Below, in pieces: positions 15,607 through 23,918 of a stretch of 64,000 nt of DNA (position 1 is its first letter; each line of letters begins with the position of its first letter). Source of the stretch: an uncultured Pelagibacteraceae bacterium (lineage in GTDB: Bacteria > Pseudomonadota > Alphaproteobacteria > Pelagibacterales > Pelagibacteraceae). Both the position numbers and the translations under genes were made by a program. The notes under the pieces were generated by a model, which searched no databases, was not told the DNA's origin, and worked only from the letters and a program-made list of their open reading frames with translations. The stretch is taken from the NCBI GenBank assembly GCA_902587155.1, contig CACIKE010000001.1:1-64000 (forward strand), read 5' to 3'.

Positions 15607-16149
15607 TTATGGTAGTATAATATCTTTTTTAGACATATCTCCACTAAAGTTATTATCCCATCGCATTTCTAATCTCATTGTCTTTGGTGACCCAGATACA
15701 TTTGTAATAAAAATATATCCAGCTCTTTGACTGAGTTTAGATGATGGATAACCAGAGTTGGAGCAATGAAGAACATATTCACTGTCGACGTTATTCTTTA
15801 TATAGTAATCTGTATAAGGATTTTTCCATTTTAAAGATTTAAAATGTGCTGTTAGAGTATGGCAAGCACCCAAAGGACTATTATTACAATAACTGTTTGT
15901 TACATCTTTTGAATTTCCAGATTGATCATTCATCATAACTGGTTCACCTAAATCACATTTTGTATAATTTAAACTTATAAAGTTCGTAATTTCATTAAAG
16001 TTATGTTTAATAGCATTTTTTTTTGCACTAGCTGTGTAACCGTTATAAGCAACCACTCCTACTGCAGCTAAAATACCGATGATTGCTACAACAACTAAGA
16101 GTTCAATAAGGGTGAAGGCTTTGTGATTATGGCCAAGTAATTTCATCAA
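15607..16149 (-). CDS. Type IV pilin-like protein 16 (outside the tRNA-Thr units)
   Basis: The 180-residue prepilin has leader MMKLLGHNHKA and the same invariant helix. The head has KCDLGEPVMM, SYC and ACHTLTAHFKSLKWKNPYTDYYIKN, with a LHCSNS. It overlaps the divergent pilin 17 by 23 bases. It lies beyond the outer tRNA-Thr copy, so either an older unit boundary has vanished or this pair is the chromosomal source of the family. Confidence 0.89.
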   Translation of the reverse strand: MMKLLGHNHKAFTLIELLVVVAIIGILAAVGVVAYNGYTASAKKNAIKHNFNEITNFISLNYTKCDLGEPVMMNDQSGNSKDVTNSYCNNSPLGACHTLTAHFKSLKWKNPYTDYYIKNNVDSEYVLHCSNSGYPSSKLSQRAGYIFITNVSGSPKTMRLEMRWDNNFSGDMSKKDIILP

Positions 16150-16720
16150 TTAAATAACTACCTGCAGAATTAGTAAAATTTCCACCTGAGCAATTAGGTC
16201 CTAAGTAAGTTGCTATTTCCATTTTAGCACCTTTTTCTCTTATATTAGTTATTCCTGGTCTCTCTGGATAATTTGGCTTTCTAAAGTTTTGCCACTGGTC
16301 TTCCCTTATAAAGCCTCCAGTATGATTTGGAGTATTAAATTCAGCTCGTGCATGTGTAACAAACCAACCACTTGAACGACCTGCATTTTCTCCGCTTCGA
16401 AAATTACAGTCCCATTTCCTTACACATTTGTTCCCATCTTGACGAACTTGCGTCATACCGCTATTTCTTTTTAGAGCTCTAATGCCATTAGAATTAGTCA
16501 TACAAGGAGCTGTAATATTCATATAAGTTTCACCATTTAAACTGCAAAATCCATAAGTTTCTTTTGCAAGATTAACAACTTTTCTATGTTGGTCTTTGAA
16601 TCCAGCGCAATCTGCGACTTTAATAAATTTATTGTATGCAATTAAAGCTAATACAGCCAAAATAATTAAAATAGCTAGTACTACTAAAAGTTCTATTAGG
16701 GTGAAGCCTTTTGATTTCAT
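16127..16720 (-). CDS. Divergent type IV pilin-like protein 17
   Basis: The 197-residue prepilin (leader MKSKG) has FTLIELLVVLAILIILAVLA followed by LIAYNKFIKVADCAG, clearly different from the invariant helix of the other seventeen. The head is large, with six or more cysteines and an unusual CVRKWDC. It lacks KNPY. This may be a housekeeping or minor pilin whose helix the array family does not copy. It is first of a pilin 17-pilin 16 pair with coupled translation. Confidence 0.88.
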   Translation of the reverse strand: MKSKGFTLIELLVVLAILIILAVLALIAYNKFIKVADCAGFKDQHRKVVNLAKETYGFCSLNGETYMNITAPCMTNSNGIRALKRNSGMTQVRQDGNKCVRKWDCNFRSGENAGRSSGWFVTHARAEFNTPNHTGGFIREDQWQNFRKPNYPERPGITNIREKGAKMEIATYLGPNCSGGNFTNSAGSYLIDEITWP

Positions 16721-16726
16721 TTAATA

Positions 16727-17614
16727 TTAATTTAAAATTTTTTTCTTAGCTTTTTCAAACTCATCTTTAGTAAGTACACCAGATTTATATAAATCATTCA
16801 ACTTATTTAAATTTTCAATAATTTTAGATGAATTTTCAGAAGATATATTTGTTGCTACAGTGTTAGAATAATCAATCATATTTTTAATTCCTTTAATGCC
16901 TTTACATTTTCCAATACACTCAGAACCAATAATAATTGGCTTATCATTTTTTAAATATCCATAAATTTCCAAGTCCAAATTGATATTTAACATATTAGCT
17001 GAGATTTTAAGATCAAAAGCAGGACTATCCATTTTATTTCTTTCGATTTTAAATTTTGAAATTTTTAAATTTAGACCATCTATATCACCTAAACTAAGTT
17101 CATCTTTTAATTCTTTTTTATACTCCAAAGAAGCTTTATTCAATTCTGTTTTATTCATAACTTTTAGTGACTCTACGATTTCAAATAAATCATAATCAGT
17201 ATCCTCTAAATTTTCGTCTGAAACTAAGACCCAAATAATCCCCTGATATTTCTTTTTTTTCATCAATTTTATTATTTCTTTAGATACAAAATTCATCATG
17301 GATTTTTCTGAATTTAAATTTTTTGACTCCATTTTTTTCATTATTGGTTCAAGTAAAGTTTCTTGATCATTAATTAAATCGTTCGCAAACTGTACGGAGT
17401 TCTTTGTTCCAATATAGTAAAAATTTGTATCATCGCCTAATGAGCTGAAAAACTCTTTATAATATTCAGCTGCTTCGTCTGTTTCTAGCTTAATTGAGCT
17501 AAAGTTTTCAGGTACATTTAATAAAATTTTGTCCTCAATATTTATCGTTTTTGCATAAACATTTGAATTCATCAAAAAAGCTGCGAACATAATTCTTAAA
17601 AGTTTTTTAATCAT
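16727..17614 (-). CDS. Exported protein with C-terminal SHOCT-like segment
   Basis: The 295-residue protein has a signal peptide ending near VYA and a long mixed domain of unknown family. Its last 30 residues (NKLNDLYKSGVLTKDEFEKA) match the SHOCT pattern, a short helical pair often ending membrane-associated proteins. A CIGKCKG pair occurs near residue 240. It stands six bases before pilin 17 and could be co-transcribed. Function unknown. Confidence 0.65.
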   Translation of the reverse strand: MIKKLLRIMFAAFLMNSNVYAKTINIEDKILLNVPENFSSIKLETDEAAEYYKEFFSSLGDDTNFYYIGTKNSVQFANDLINDQETLLEPIMKKMESKNLNSEKSMMNFVSKEIIKLMKKKKYQGIIWVLVSDENLEDTDYDLFEIVESLKVMNKTELNKASLEYKKELKDELSLGDIDGLNLKISKFKIERNKMDSPAFDLKISANMLNINLDLEIYGYLKNDKPIIIGSECIGKCKGIKGIKNMIDYSNTVATNISSENSSKIIENLNKLNDLYKSGVLTKDEFEKAKKKILN

Positions 17615-17766
17615 TTTTGAAACTGTATCACTATGAAGTTGATGTGACTAGATTAAATATAATAATGAAATTTTATTTCTAAAAAAATTTATTTATATTT
17701 TATAGTTTATTTATAATCAAAATATTTACACTAAAATGTTTTGTGACGAACCATGAAGTTAATTAG

Positions 17767-18720
17767 TTAAACTATTTTATTTTTTTGATAATATTTAATT
17801 AATTTATAAATTATTATCTTTCCATAAATTTTTGGCTTCCAACTAGGATTAATTTGATTAATATTTTTTCTGAAATCTGATCTTTTTAATTTAAAATCTT
17901 TTTTTCTATAAAATTTTTTTTCATTTTTTATATATTTTTTATAATCAAGTTTTAAGTAATTAAATGCGTATTTTAACATTTGATAACCAGAATATTCTTT
18001 TCCATTAGATAAGATGAAATCATTTGGTTTTTTAAACATACAATTTAAAATTAAATTGCATTGTTCTTCACACCAATTCCATTCTCTAATAACATCTAAT
18101 TTTCCAAAACCCGTAATTTTGTTTGAATTTTTAGCTTTGATAGCGGCTAAACATATCTTTGGAATTAAATATTTTTTTTCTCTAAAATATGACTCAGAAT
18201 TAAATAACACTAAGTTATAAGTTTTTAATTTATATATTTTTCGAAATTTTTTTGTAAGATTAAATGATAATAATTTTGATCTTCCATAGGGGCTAATTGG
18301 TTTTTTTTTGCTAAAAATATTCAATTTTTTTTTAGTATCAGAAAATATTTCAGATGAGCTAGAGTTGAAGAATTTAGTATTTAAATTAAGATATTTTAAA
18401 ATTTCTAAAAAATTCTTACATCCTAAGTAATTACTCTCTAAAGTTTGATTAATCTTTTTAAAAGATAAATCAGGAGAACTCTGTCCAGCAAAATAAAAAA
18501 TGTAATCATATTTTTTGCTTAAAATCTTTAAAATTTGATTTTTATTTAGAATATTCAGTTTAATTAATCTAACTTTTTTAAGTCCGTATTTTTTAAGTTT
18601 ACTTTTTGTTTTAGAGATTGATCTTGTTGTAATATCAATTTTGTAATTTTTTCTTTTATTGAGAATTTTACTTAAAGTAATACCGAATTGACCTGAGCCT
18701 CCCACTATTAAACATTTCAT
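17767..18720 (-). CDS. NAD-dependent sugar epimerase/dehydratase (GDP-mannose 4,6-dehydratase-like)
   Basis: The 317-residue short-chain dehydrogenase has a Rossmann motif (IVGGSGQFG), the SSSSEIF segment and catalytic YGRSK (about residue 145). LFNSESYFREKKYLIPKI and LDVIREWNWCEEQC follow, all as in Gmd-type enzymes. These act on nucleotide sugars for surface polysaccharide. It is Lys-rich and very AT-rich even for this window. Product specificity is not decidable. It follows nadK by eight bases. Confidence 0.8.
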   Translation of the reverse strand: MKCLIVGGSGQFGITLSKILNKRKNYKIDITTRSISKTKSKLKKYGLKKVRLIKLNILNKNQILKILSKKYDYIFYFAGQSSPDLSFKKINQTLESNYLGCKNFLEILKYLNLNTKFFNSSSSEIFSDTKKKLNIFSKKKPISPYGRSKLLSFNLTKKFRKIYKLKTYNLVLFNSESYFREKKYLIPKICLAAIKAKNSNKITGFGKLDVIREWNWCEEQCNLILNCMFKKPNDFILSNGKEYSGYQMLKYAFNYLKLDYKKYIKNEKKFYRKKDFKLKRSDFRKNINQINPSWKPKIYGKIIIYKLIKYYQKNKIV

Positions 18721-18728
18721 TGCATACT

Positions 18729-19499
18729 TTAATTAGTTTCTTTTTTCAATTGTTCTAACTTTATTTTTTTTTGAAGACTTCGATTTTGGTCATATAATAA
18801 ATAAAATTTTATTTTTCGATTTGTATTAATAATTATATTTTTGGCATTTCTAACTTCTATATTGTCGGCTACTGCACTAATGGGTCTTTTTTTTGGATCA
18901 AGATTTTTAATCAAAATTTTAGATTTATCATTAATTACTTTTCCCTTCCATCTTCTGGGTCTAAAAGGACTTATAGGTGAAATTGAGAGTTTTTTTGAAT
19001 TTAAAGCTAAGATTGGACCATGAACAGAAAGATTATAAGCAGTACTTCCCGCAGGTGTTGATACCAAAACTCCGTCTGAAACTAATTTTTTTATTATTTG
19101 TTTTGATCCATTATAAATAGATAAAGATGCGGCTTGTCTACTTTGTCTTAAAATTGATACTTCATTAATTGCTAAATGTTTTTGTTTTTGGTTTTTACTA
19201 TTTTTAACTACCATGTCTAAAGGAGAAATGGAGATCATCTTAGCTTTCTTCAAATTTTTGATTGTTTTTCTTGATGAAAACTTATTCATTAAGAATCCAT
19301 AATTTCCTGAATTTATTCCGTAAAAAATCTTTTTAGCTCTTTTATTTTTTTTTAACGTTTTCAGCATAAAACCATCTCCACCAATTACTATGATTAGGTC
19401 TAATATTTTTAAGTTATTTTTTTTTAATGATCTTAATAATGAATTTTTTATTTTTAAGGATCTTTGATTTGAATCTGATATGATTTGTATTTTGCCCAT
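18729..19499 (-). CDS. nadK: NAD kinase
   Basis: The 256-residue protein has the diagnostic GGDG (VIGGDGFMLKTL), GINSGNYGFL, NEVSILR and the STPAGSTAYNLSVHGPI Gly-rich block. It phosphorylates NAD to NADP with ATP. It begins five bases below the tRNA-Leu gene on the same strand, so it is probably transcribed from the tRNA-Leu promoter by read-through. Confidence 0.94.
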   Translation of the reverse strand: MGKIQIISDSNQRSLKIKNSLLRSLKKNNLKILDLIIVIGGDGFMLKTLKKNKRAKKIFYGINSGNYGFLMNKFSSRKTIKNLKKAKMISISPLDMVVKNSKNQKQKHLAINEVSILRQSRQAASLSIYNGSKQIIKKLVSDGVLVSTPAGSTAYNLSVHGPILALNSKKLSISPISPFRPRRWKGKVINDKSKILIKNLDPKKRPISAVADNIEVRNAKNIIINTNRKIKFYLLYDQNRSLQKKIKLEQLKKETN

Positions 19500-19503
19500 T
19501 TAA

Positions 19504-19589
19504 TGGTGCCCTCGGCCAGACTCGAACTGGCACTCCGCAAGCGGCAAGGATTTTAAGTCCTTTGTGTCTACCAATTTCACCACGAGGGC
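19504..19589 (-). tRNA. tRNA-Leu (anticodon TAA), integration target
   Basis: The 86-base class II tRNA reads GCCCTCG at its 5' end and CGAGGGC, A and CCA at the 3' end. The anticodon arm AAGGACTTAAAATCCTT shows TAA, and a long variable arm follows. Its 5' half, from the anticodon loop outward, and 50 more upstream bases are repeated at 23281-23372 and 28969-29060. Confidence 0.97.
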
Positions 19590-19607
19590 ATTAATGAATT
19601 TCATGAG

Positions 19608-19636
19608 TATTTATGCTAATATTTATAATTGAACAA
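19608..19636 (-). promoter_or_regulatory. tRNA-Leu promoter (copy at the intact gene)
   Basis: Minus-strand TTGTTC (19631-19636) and TAAATA (19608-19613) are 17 bases apart and end 18 bases before the tRNA 5' base. The same two hexamers and the whole spacer are unchanged at 23339-23367 and 29027-29055. This indicates that the mobile segment carries a complete tRNA promoter. Confidence 0.6.
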
Positions 19637-19673
19637 GGTTAATAAGTAAAATTTTTTTATTTTATCTCTTTAT

Positions 19674-19692
19674 GTGCTGGTCTTGTGCTGGT
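19674..19692 (+). repeat. GTGCTGGT pair, left end of unit C (candidate arm sites)
   Basis: GTGCTGGT occurs at 19674 and 19685, exactly 11 bases apart, preceded by TATCTCTTTAT. The same block recurs at 23137/23148, 23405/23416 (first copy degenerate) and 28824/28835 (second copy one mismatch). The motif differs from the GTTGCC type next to tRNA-Thr. Confidence 0.6.
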
Positions 19693-19709
19693 TGTCCTAT
19701 AAAATCCTA

Positions 19710-19740
19710 TATCTAAAAAGTTCTATTAGGGTGAAGCCCT
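19710..19740 (-). pseudogene. Truncated pilin start at the left end of unit C
   Basis: The minus strand encodes KGFTLIELFRYR, so similarity to the pilin start ends after Leu6. It overlaps the stop region of pilin 18, as the remnants below pilins 14 and 16 do. The break lies about 18 bases from the GTGCTGGT pair, so the deletion or insertion end coincides with the element end. Confidence 0.75.
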
Positions 19741-20249
19741 TATTGCCAGTGATATACTTTTTTTTCATAAAGTTTATTCGTACCTTGACTTTCTCCAATA
19801 TTTCCACATATGCGAAAATATTTTTTACCATTACTTTCTGTACCCCATAAAAAATGTATGTAACCTTCGCTCGGATTGCAATTAGGACTAGTGTTTACTG
19901 ATTGAACATTTGTGTCATAAGCATTTTTTTGTCCCCAACTTGAAGAAATGTGATTATAAAAACCATGCATCATTTGTTCTGCAGAGGAATTTACGCAATG
20001 ACCTGGATTATATAAAGGTTGGCTATATATTCCTGATGGAGTTGTAAGTCCTAAACTACCTCCATCAATTTCACACATTGCCATTTTGGTTGCCATAAAT
20101 TTTTCAATATCATCAACTTGTCTTTTGACAATATTAACTTTTGCACTAGCAGTATACCCATTATAAGCAACAACACCTACTGCAGCTAAAATACCAATGA
20201 TAGCTACAACGACTAGGAGTTCTATTAGTGTGAAGCCTTTTTTATCCAT
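19740..20249 (-). CDS. Type IV pilin-like protein 18 (in a tRNA-Leu unit)
   Basis: The 169-residue prepilin (leader MDKKG) has the invariant helix. The head has MCEIDGG, GHCVNSS, YNHISSSWGQKNAYDTNVQS, NCNPSEG and RICGN. KNAYDTNVQS is close to CPFDTNVHA of pilin 2. The same gene family therefore travels in units with two different attachment specificities. It has 64 bases between it and the upstream M16 gene. Confidence 0.9.
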   Translation of the reverse strand: MDKKGFTLIELLVVVAIIGILAAVGVVAYNGYTASAKVNIVKRQVDDIEKFMATKMAMCEIDGGSLGLTTPSGIYSQPLYNPGHCVNSSAEQMMHGFYNHISSSWGQKNAYDTNVQSVNTSPNCNPSEGYIHFLWGTESNGKKYFRICGNIGESQGTNKLYEKKVYHWQ

Positions 20250-20313
20250 GTTTAGATTATATCAATAAATGTATTAAGTGGTAATCAAATTACCTCTAAG
20301 TGTTTCTACGGTT

Positions 20314-23100
20314 TTAATTTTTTGGTAAAAATGATGCTAATAGAAAATTTTCTTTAAAAGTATTGTTAAAATAATCAACTATATCACTTTTAATTAAAGA
20401 ATTAATTAATATTTCAAAGTTTTTAATTTTATTAAAATTTTCATTATTAAAATAATATTGTGTAATTACTGATATCCAAAAATCATTTGTTTGTTTATTT
20501 TTCTTAAAATCATTAAGATATTTTTTTTTTGCATCATCTATATATTGATTGTCTAAATTTCCATTTTTAATATTTAATAAAAATTTATCTATTTCATTTA
20601 TTATATTTTGCACGTTATTAGGGTCACAATCAAAATATATAAACATTAGATGATTAGGTTTGGGCAAAGGTTGAAGTGATTGAAAACTTCCAATAGAATA
20701 TACTAGTTTTTGTTTTTCTCTAATTTCTTGATTTAAAAATTTATTTAAAATTATGTTAGATAAATAAATAATAGCTCTATTTTTTGCTAAATTTTCATAA
20801 TTTGCACTAAACACATATCTTACAGATGCTTGATTTTCATTATTATTTTTTTCTTCAAATTTTCCTCGTCCATTATAATAAACTTTATTGTCAATATAAC
20901 TTTCTGTTCTATTTATAGTTGGCAAATTTCCAAGATATCTTTGAATATGAGGCAAAATATTATCAAATTCAAAATCTCCTACAAAAGTGAAAACAAAATC
21001 ACTCGCATCTAAAAATCGATCATTATAGAAATTTTTAATAATATTTATTTTAATTTTATCTAAATCTTCAAATCTTGTGTAATTACATCTCTTATGATCA
21101 TTGCAAATTTTTTGAAATACTTTTTTACTAAATTCTCCGTTATTGTCTAATTTTTCATTTCTTTTTTCTTCCTTTAGTGAAGAAATATAATTTTTAAAAA
21201 CAACTTCTTCAATCTCTAGAGGAGAAAATCTTAAATAAATTAACTTTAGTAATTCCTCAAACTTTTGAGTTTTAGCTTCTCCTTCCAAACCCTCATAAAA
21301 TCTACTGTAAAACATATCAACATATGTTTGCTCATCGATTTTTTTTTTAATTTCGGATTTTGAAAAAGCACCAAAGCCCATCCAATAATTTATCAAATCC
21401 TGAGTAGATTTCGAAGAATGATATTCATCTACAGAGGCATGAGAATATCCACCTGGACTTTGTGCAGTAAATTTAAAATAGTTAATTTTATTTTTGGTTT
21501 TTTTTAAAAAGACTTTTACACCATTTTCTAAAGTCAACTCGATTACATCAATAGATAAGTGCTTCTTTTGAGATTTGATTTTTGCAGCAACAAGTTTTTT
21601 TTCTATTAATGGCTTTTCATTAATTGAAAAATCAAACTGAGCTAATTTTGTGTTTTTAATTTTATTTTCTATGGACAAAAATTCCTCTTTAGAAATAAAA
21701 TTAATATTTTTTTTTGGATATCTAAAATTTATAAGCCTATCATCATATTTAAACCAATTATTAAAAGCTTCATTTAGATCATTGACATCAATTGTATTGT
21801 AAATCTTTTTATAAAACTCAAACTCTCTTTCCTCACCAATAACAAATTCTTCCTCTAAAAAATTTCTAGTAATTTCTTTAATGTGACTATTGTTATCTCT
21901 CGTTTTTTTTGATTTAAGACTTTGTTCTTTAAAAGAAAGAGATTTTTGTTTATGTAATTCTAATTCCTCACTAATAAAACCATTTTGTTTTATTCTTTCT
22001 AACTCCAATAATATCGACTCTACTCCACTTTTAATATTATTTTCTTTAATCAAACCTCCAACAAAAAAAGCATCTGTTTTTGATGTTAAGGAGGTTTTAT
22101 TTATAAGGGCCATATCATAGCTCATTATTTTTTCATCATTTAGTCCATCCAATCTATCATTTACTATAGCAATTATTAAATTGTGAATTGCACTAGTTCT
22201 AGCATTTCTTGCAGTGTTAAGTTTTAATTTTTTATTTTTATTTCTTATTGTAAATAAAATATTCTGCTGTTCTTCGTCAAATTGATTCAAAAAAATTGTA
22301 TCATTATATTTTGGTAATAATGAATCTGGAGAAATTCTATTTGATTTATTTTTTAGTTTACTAAAATTTTTTTCAATAACTTTCTTTACATAATCAGTAT
22401 TAATATCGCCAACTACAATTATTCCCATCAAGTTGGGTCTATACCAATCATTGTAAAATTTTTTTGCAGTTTCATAAGAAAAGTTTTTGATAATTTCCAT
22501 GTCACCAATGGGTTGTCTCAATGCAAATTTGGAGTTTTGAAAAAGATAGTTTTGAAGCTCGTCGTAAAGTCTTTGATTTTTACCAAGGCCAGATCTCCAT
22601 TCTTCTTCAACAATTTTTCTTTCTTTCTCAAATGAAGCGTCAGTTAAATTGGCATGTCCTACCATTTCCGATAAAATATGTATTCCTTTCTCTAAATATA
22701 AATAATTCTCAGTAGGCAGTTCCATTTTGTAAGTCGTTGTTTCAAAACCAGTGCTTGCATTATAATCTGAACCAATTTGTAAACCGATTGAGTTTAAATA
22801 TTTATCCATTTCATTCTTAGGATAACTTTTCGTTCCATTAAAAACCATGTGTTCAATTAAATGAGCCAAACCTAGCTGATTATCATCTTCCATCAAAGAC
22901 CCGGCTTTTAAAATTAAATGAATGCTTGCTTTATTTTTTGGTTTTAAATTACGTTTAATATAGTAAGTAAAGCCATTATCTAATTTTCCATAAATAATTT
23001 CATTATTTAATTTAAGGTTACTATTTAAACCTAATTTATCTGCTTTAGAAATGTTAAAGAAAAAAAAGAAAATAATAAAAATACAAAAAATTTTTTTCAT
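20314..23100 (-). CDS. Periplasmic M16-family zinc peptidase (insulinase/pitrilysin type)
   Basis: The 928-residue protein has a signal peptide and the inverted zinc motif HLIEHMVFNG (HxxEH, about residue 83). The distal Glu lies in ERKIVEEEWRSG. Two M16 repeats are present, the second without a zinc motif, as in PqqL-like proteins. Such enzymes degrade peptides inside a clam-shell chamber. It begins about 180 bases below a displaced tRNA-Leu promoter that points into it. Whether it processes pilins or imported peptides is unknown. Confidence 0.88.
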   Translation of the reverse strand: MKKIFCIFIIFFFFFNISKADKLGLNSNLKLNNEIIYGKLDNGFTYYIKRNLKPKNKASIHLILKAGSLMEDDNQLGLAHLIEHMVFNGTKSYPKNEMDKYLNSIGLQIGSDYNASTGFETTTYKMELPTENYLYLEKGIHILSEMVGHANLTDASFEKERKIVEEEWRSGLGKNQRLYDELQNYLFQNSKFALRQPIGDMEIIKNFSYETAKKFYNDWYRPNLMGIIVVGDINTDYVKKVIEKNFSKLKNKSNRISPDSLLPKYNDTIFLNQFDEEQQNILFTIRNKNKKLKLNTARNARTSAIHNLIIAIVNDRLDGLNDEKIMSYDMALINKTSLTSKTDAFFVGGLIKENNIKSGVESILLELERIKQNGFISEELELHKQKSLSFKEQSLKSKKTRDNNSHIKEITRNFLEEEFVIGEEREFEFYKKIYNTIDVNDLNEAFNNWFKYDDRLINFRYPKKNINFISKEEFLSIENKIKNTKLAQFDFSINEKPLIEKKLVAAKIKSQKKHLSIDVIELTLENGVKVFLKKTKNKINYFKFTAQSPGGYSHASVDEYHSSKSTQDLINYWMGFGAFSKSEIKKKIDEQTYVDMFYSRFYEGLEGEAKTQKFEELLKLIYLRFSPLEIEEVVFKNYISSLKEEKRNEKLDNNGEFSKKVFQKICNDHKRCNYTRFEDLDKIKINIIKNFYNDRFLDASDFVFTFVGDFEFDNILPHIQRYLGNLPTINRTESYIDNKVYYNGRGKFEEKNNNENQASVRYVFSANYENLAKNRAIIYLSNIILNKFLNQEIREKQKLVYSIGSFQSLQPLPKPNHLMFIYFDCDPNNVQNIINEIDKFLLNIKNGNLDNQYIDDAKKKYLNDFKKNKQTNDFWISVITQYYFNNENFNKIKNFEILINSLIKSDIVDYFNNTFKENFLLASFLPKN

Positions 23101-23130
23101 TTTGTAGTTGTCTTTATATACAATTCATAT

Positions 23131-23280
23131 CTCTATGTGCTGGTTTTGTGCTGGTTTTCAAAAATTAATTTACCCTTATTTTCTAATCTTAATTGAAAGT
23201 TAAATTAAAGTTATGTGATTTTATAGGATGTTTAGACTACCTTGGACTACTATGGACTGACTCGTCTGTGAATCCCTCGG
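23131..23280 (+). repeat. Right-end repeat of unit C
   Basis: About 150 bases starting TCTCTATGTGCTGG recur at 28815-28968. They share the GTGCTGGT pair, a TTTCTAATCTTA-GTTGAAAG-type stretch, GATTTTATAGGATGTTT and CTATGGACTGACT. Together with the neighbouring tRNA-Leu half this fills the 334-base gap 23101-23434. No ORF or other gene is seen in it. Confidence 0.8.
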
Positions 23281-23372
23281 CTTTTAAGTCCTTTGTGTCT
23301 ACCAATTTCACCACGAGGGCATTTGTGAATTTCATGAGTATTTATGCTAATATTTATAATTGAACAAGATGA
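23281..23372 (-). repeat. Displaced tRNA-Leu 5' half with promoter, copy 2
   Basis: Bases 23281-23320 equal the 5' half of tRNA-Leu to the anticodon loop except the innermost base. The promoter copy with TTGTTC (23362-23367) and TAAATA (23339-23344) follows. Beyond the anticodon the sequence becomes GCCGAGGGA, which could still pair with the GCCCTCG acceptor strand, giving a mini-tRNA-like fold. Transcription would run into the M16 gene. Confidence 0.85.
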
Positions 23373-23404
23373 ATAAGTAAATTTTTTTTATTTTATCTCT
23401 GTAA

Positions 23405-23423
23405 GTACTGTTCTTGTGCTGGT
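23405..23423 (+). repeat. GTGCTGGT-type pair, left end of unit D (candidate arm sites)
   Basis: GTACTGTT at 23405 (6 of 8 matches) and GTGCTGGT at 23416 are 11 bases apart, after the TATCTCTGTAA block that precedes the other pairs. The decay of the first site may reduce binding. Confidence 0.5.
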
Positions 23424-23434
23424 TTTTATAAAAC

Positions 23435-23902
23435 TTAATGTTTTAAACTTTCGTATTCTTTTTCAGCTCGATCATCTTTGAGCTTCTTTGATAATTCTTT
23501 TGATATTATTTTTCTTCCAAAAGGAACGAATGCAACTGGTACTAACTTAAAATGGGCCATAATATTCGGGATAGGAATAATCATCCAAATTAAAAAAAAA
23601 TTAAGTAACCCTGCAATAATATGTGCTAATGCTAAAATCCACCCAAATGTGATAATCCACGCAACATTACCCAAAGTTTTGACCATGGGTGATGCTAATT
23701 CAAAATCATCATTTTCTCTTTTTTCTTTAAATGACTTTAAATATTTAGTTGTAACTATCTCTCTTCCAAAAGGTAAAAAGCTATATTTAATCATTGGCCA
23801 TAAAAAAGGCAAAAGAGGAAAAAAAATAATTCCACCTAATAAATATAACAAAGGAACATACCAAGACGTTAATATCCAAATTATATTAGCTAGAAAAGAC
23901 AT
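23435..23902 (-). CDS. YccF-like inner-membrane protein
   Basis: The 155-residue protein has two copies of the YccF module (about residues 5-55 and 75-130): NIIWILTSWYVPLLYLLGG with FLPFGREIV, then NVAWIITFGWILALAHIIAG with FVPFGRKII. Four transmembrane helices are likely. YccF proteins are of unknown molecular function. It is the last gene of the unit D run, and its start overlaps no neighbour (16-base gap). Confidence 0.8.
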   Translation of the reverse strand: MSFLANIIWILTSWYVPLLYLLGGIIFFPLLPFLWPMIKYSFLPFGREIVTTKYLKSFKEKRENDDFELASPMVKTLGNVAWIITFGWILALAHIIAGLLNFFLIWMIIPIPNIMAHFKLVPVAFVPFGRKIISKELSKKLKDDRAEKEYESLKH

Positions 23903-23918
23903 TATATTAATAGATATT

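Larger units (their letters stand above)
19590..23320. mobile_element. Unit C: tRNA-Leu-bounded unit with a pilin and an M16 protease
   Basis: It lies between the intact tRNA-Leu and a displaced 5' half (23281-23320). GTGCTGGT pairs with 11-base period occur at both ends (19674/19685 and 23137/23148), 120-130 bases from each putative crossover, a symmetric attL/attR layout. Cargo is pilin 18, a truncated pilin start and an M16 peptidase, all on the minus strand. No recombinase is present. Confidence 0.7.

Noticed and set aside
6600-16700. Repeats of about 90-100 bases at roughly 500-base intervals, suggesting CRISPR-like or other repeat array
   Set aside because: Each repeat codes the pilin leader and helix in frame at the start of an intact gene; spacing is one gene, far longer than CRISPR spacers.
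23271-23320. A second tRNA-Leu gene
   Set aside because: The variable arm, T arm, true 3' acceptor and CCA are absent; only the 5' half remains.
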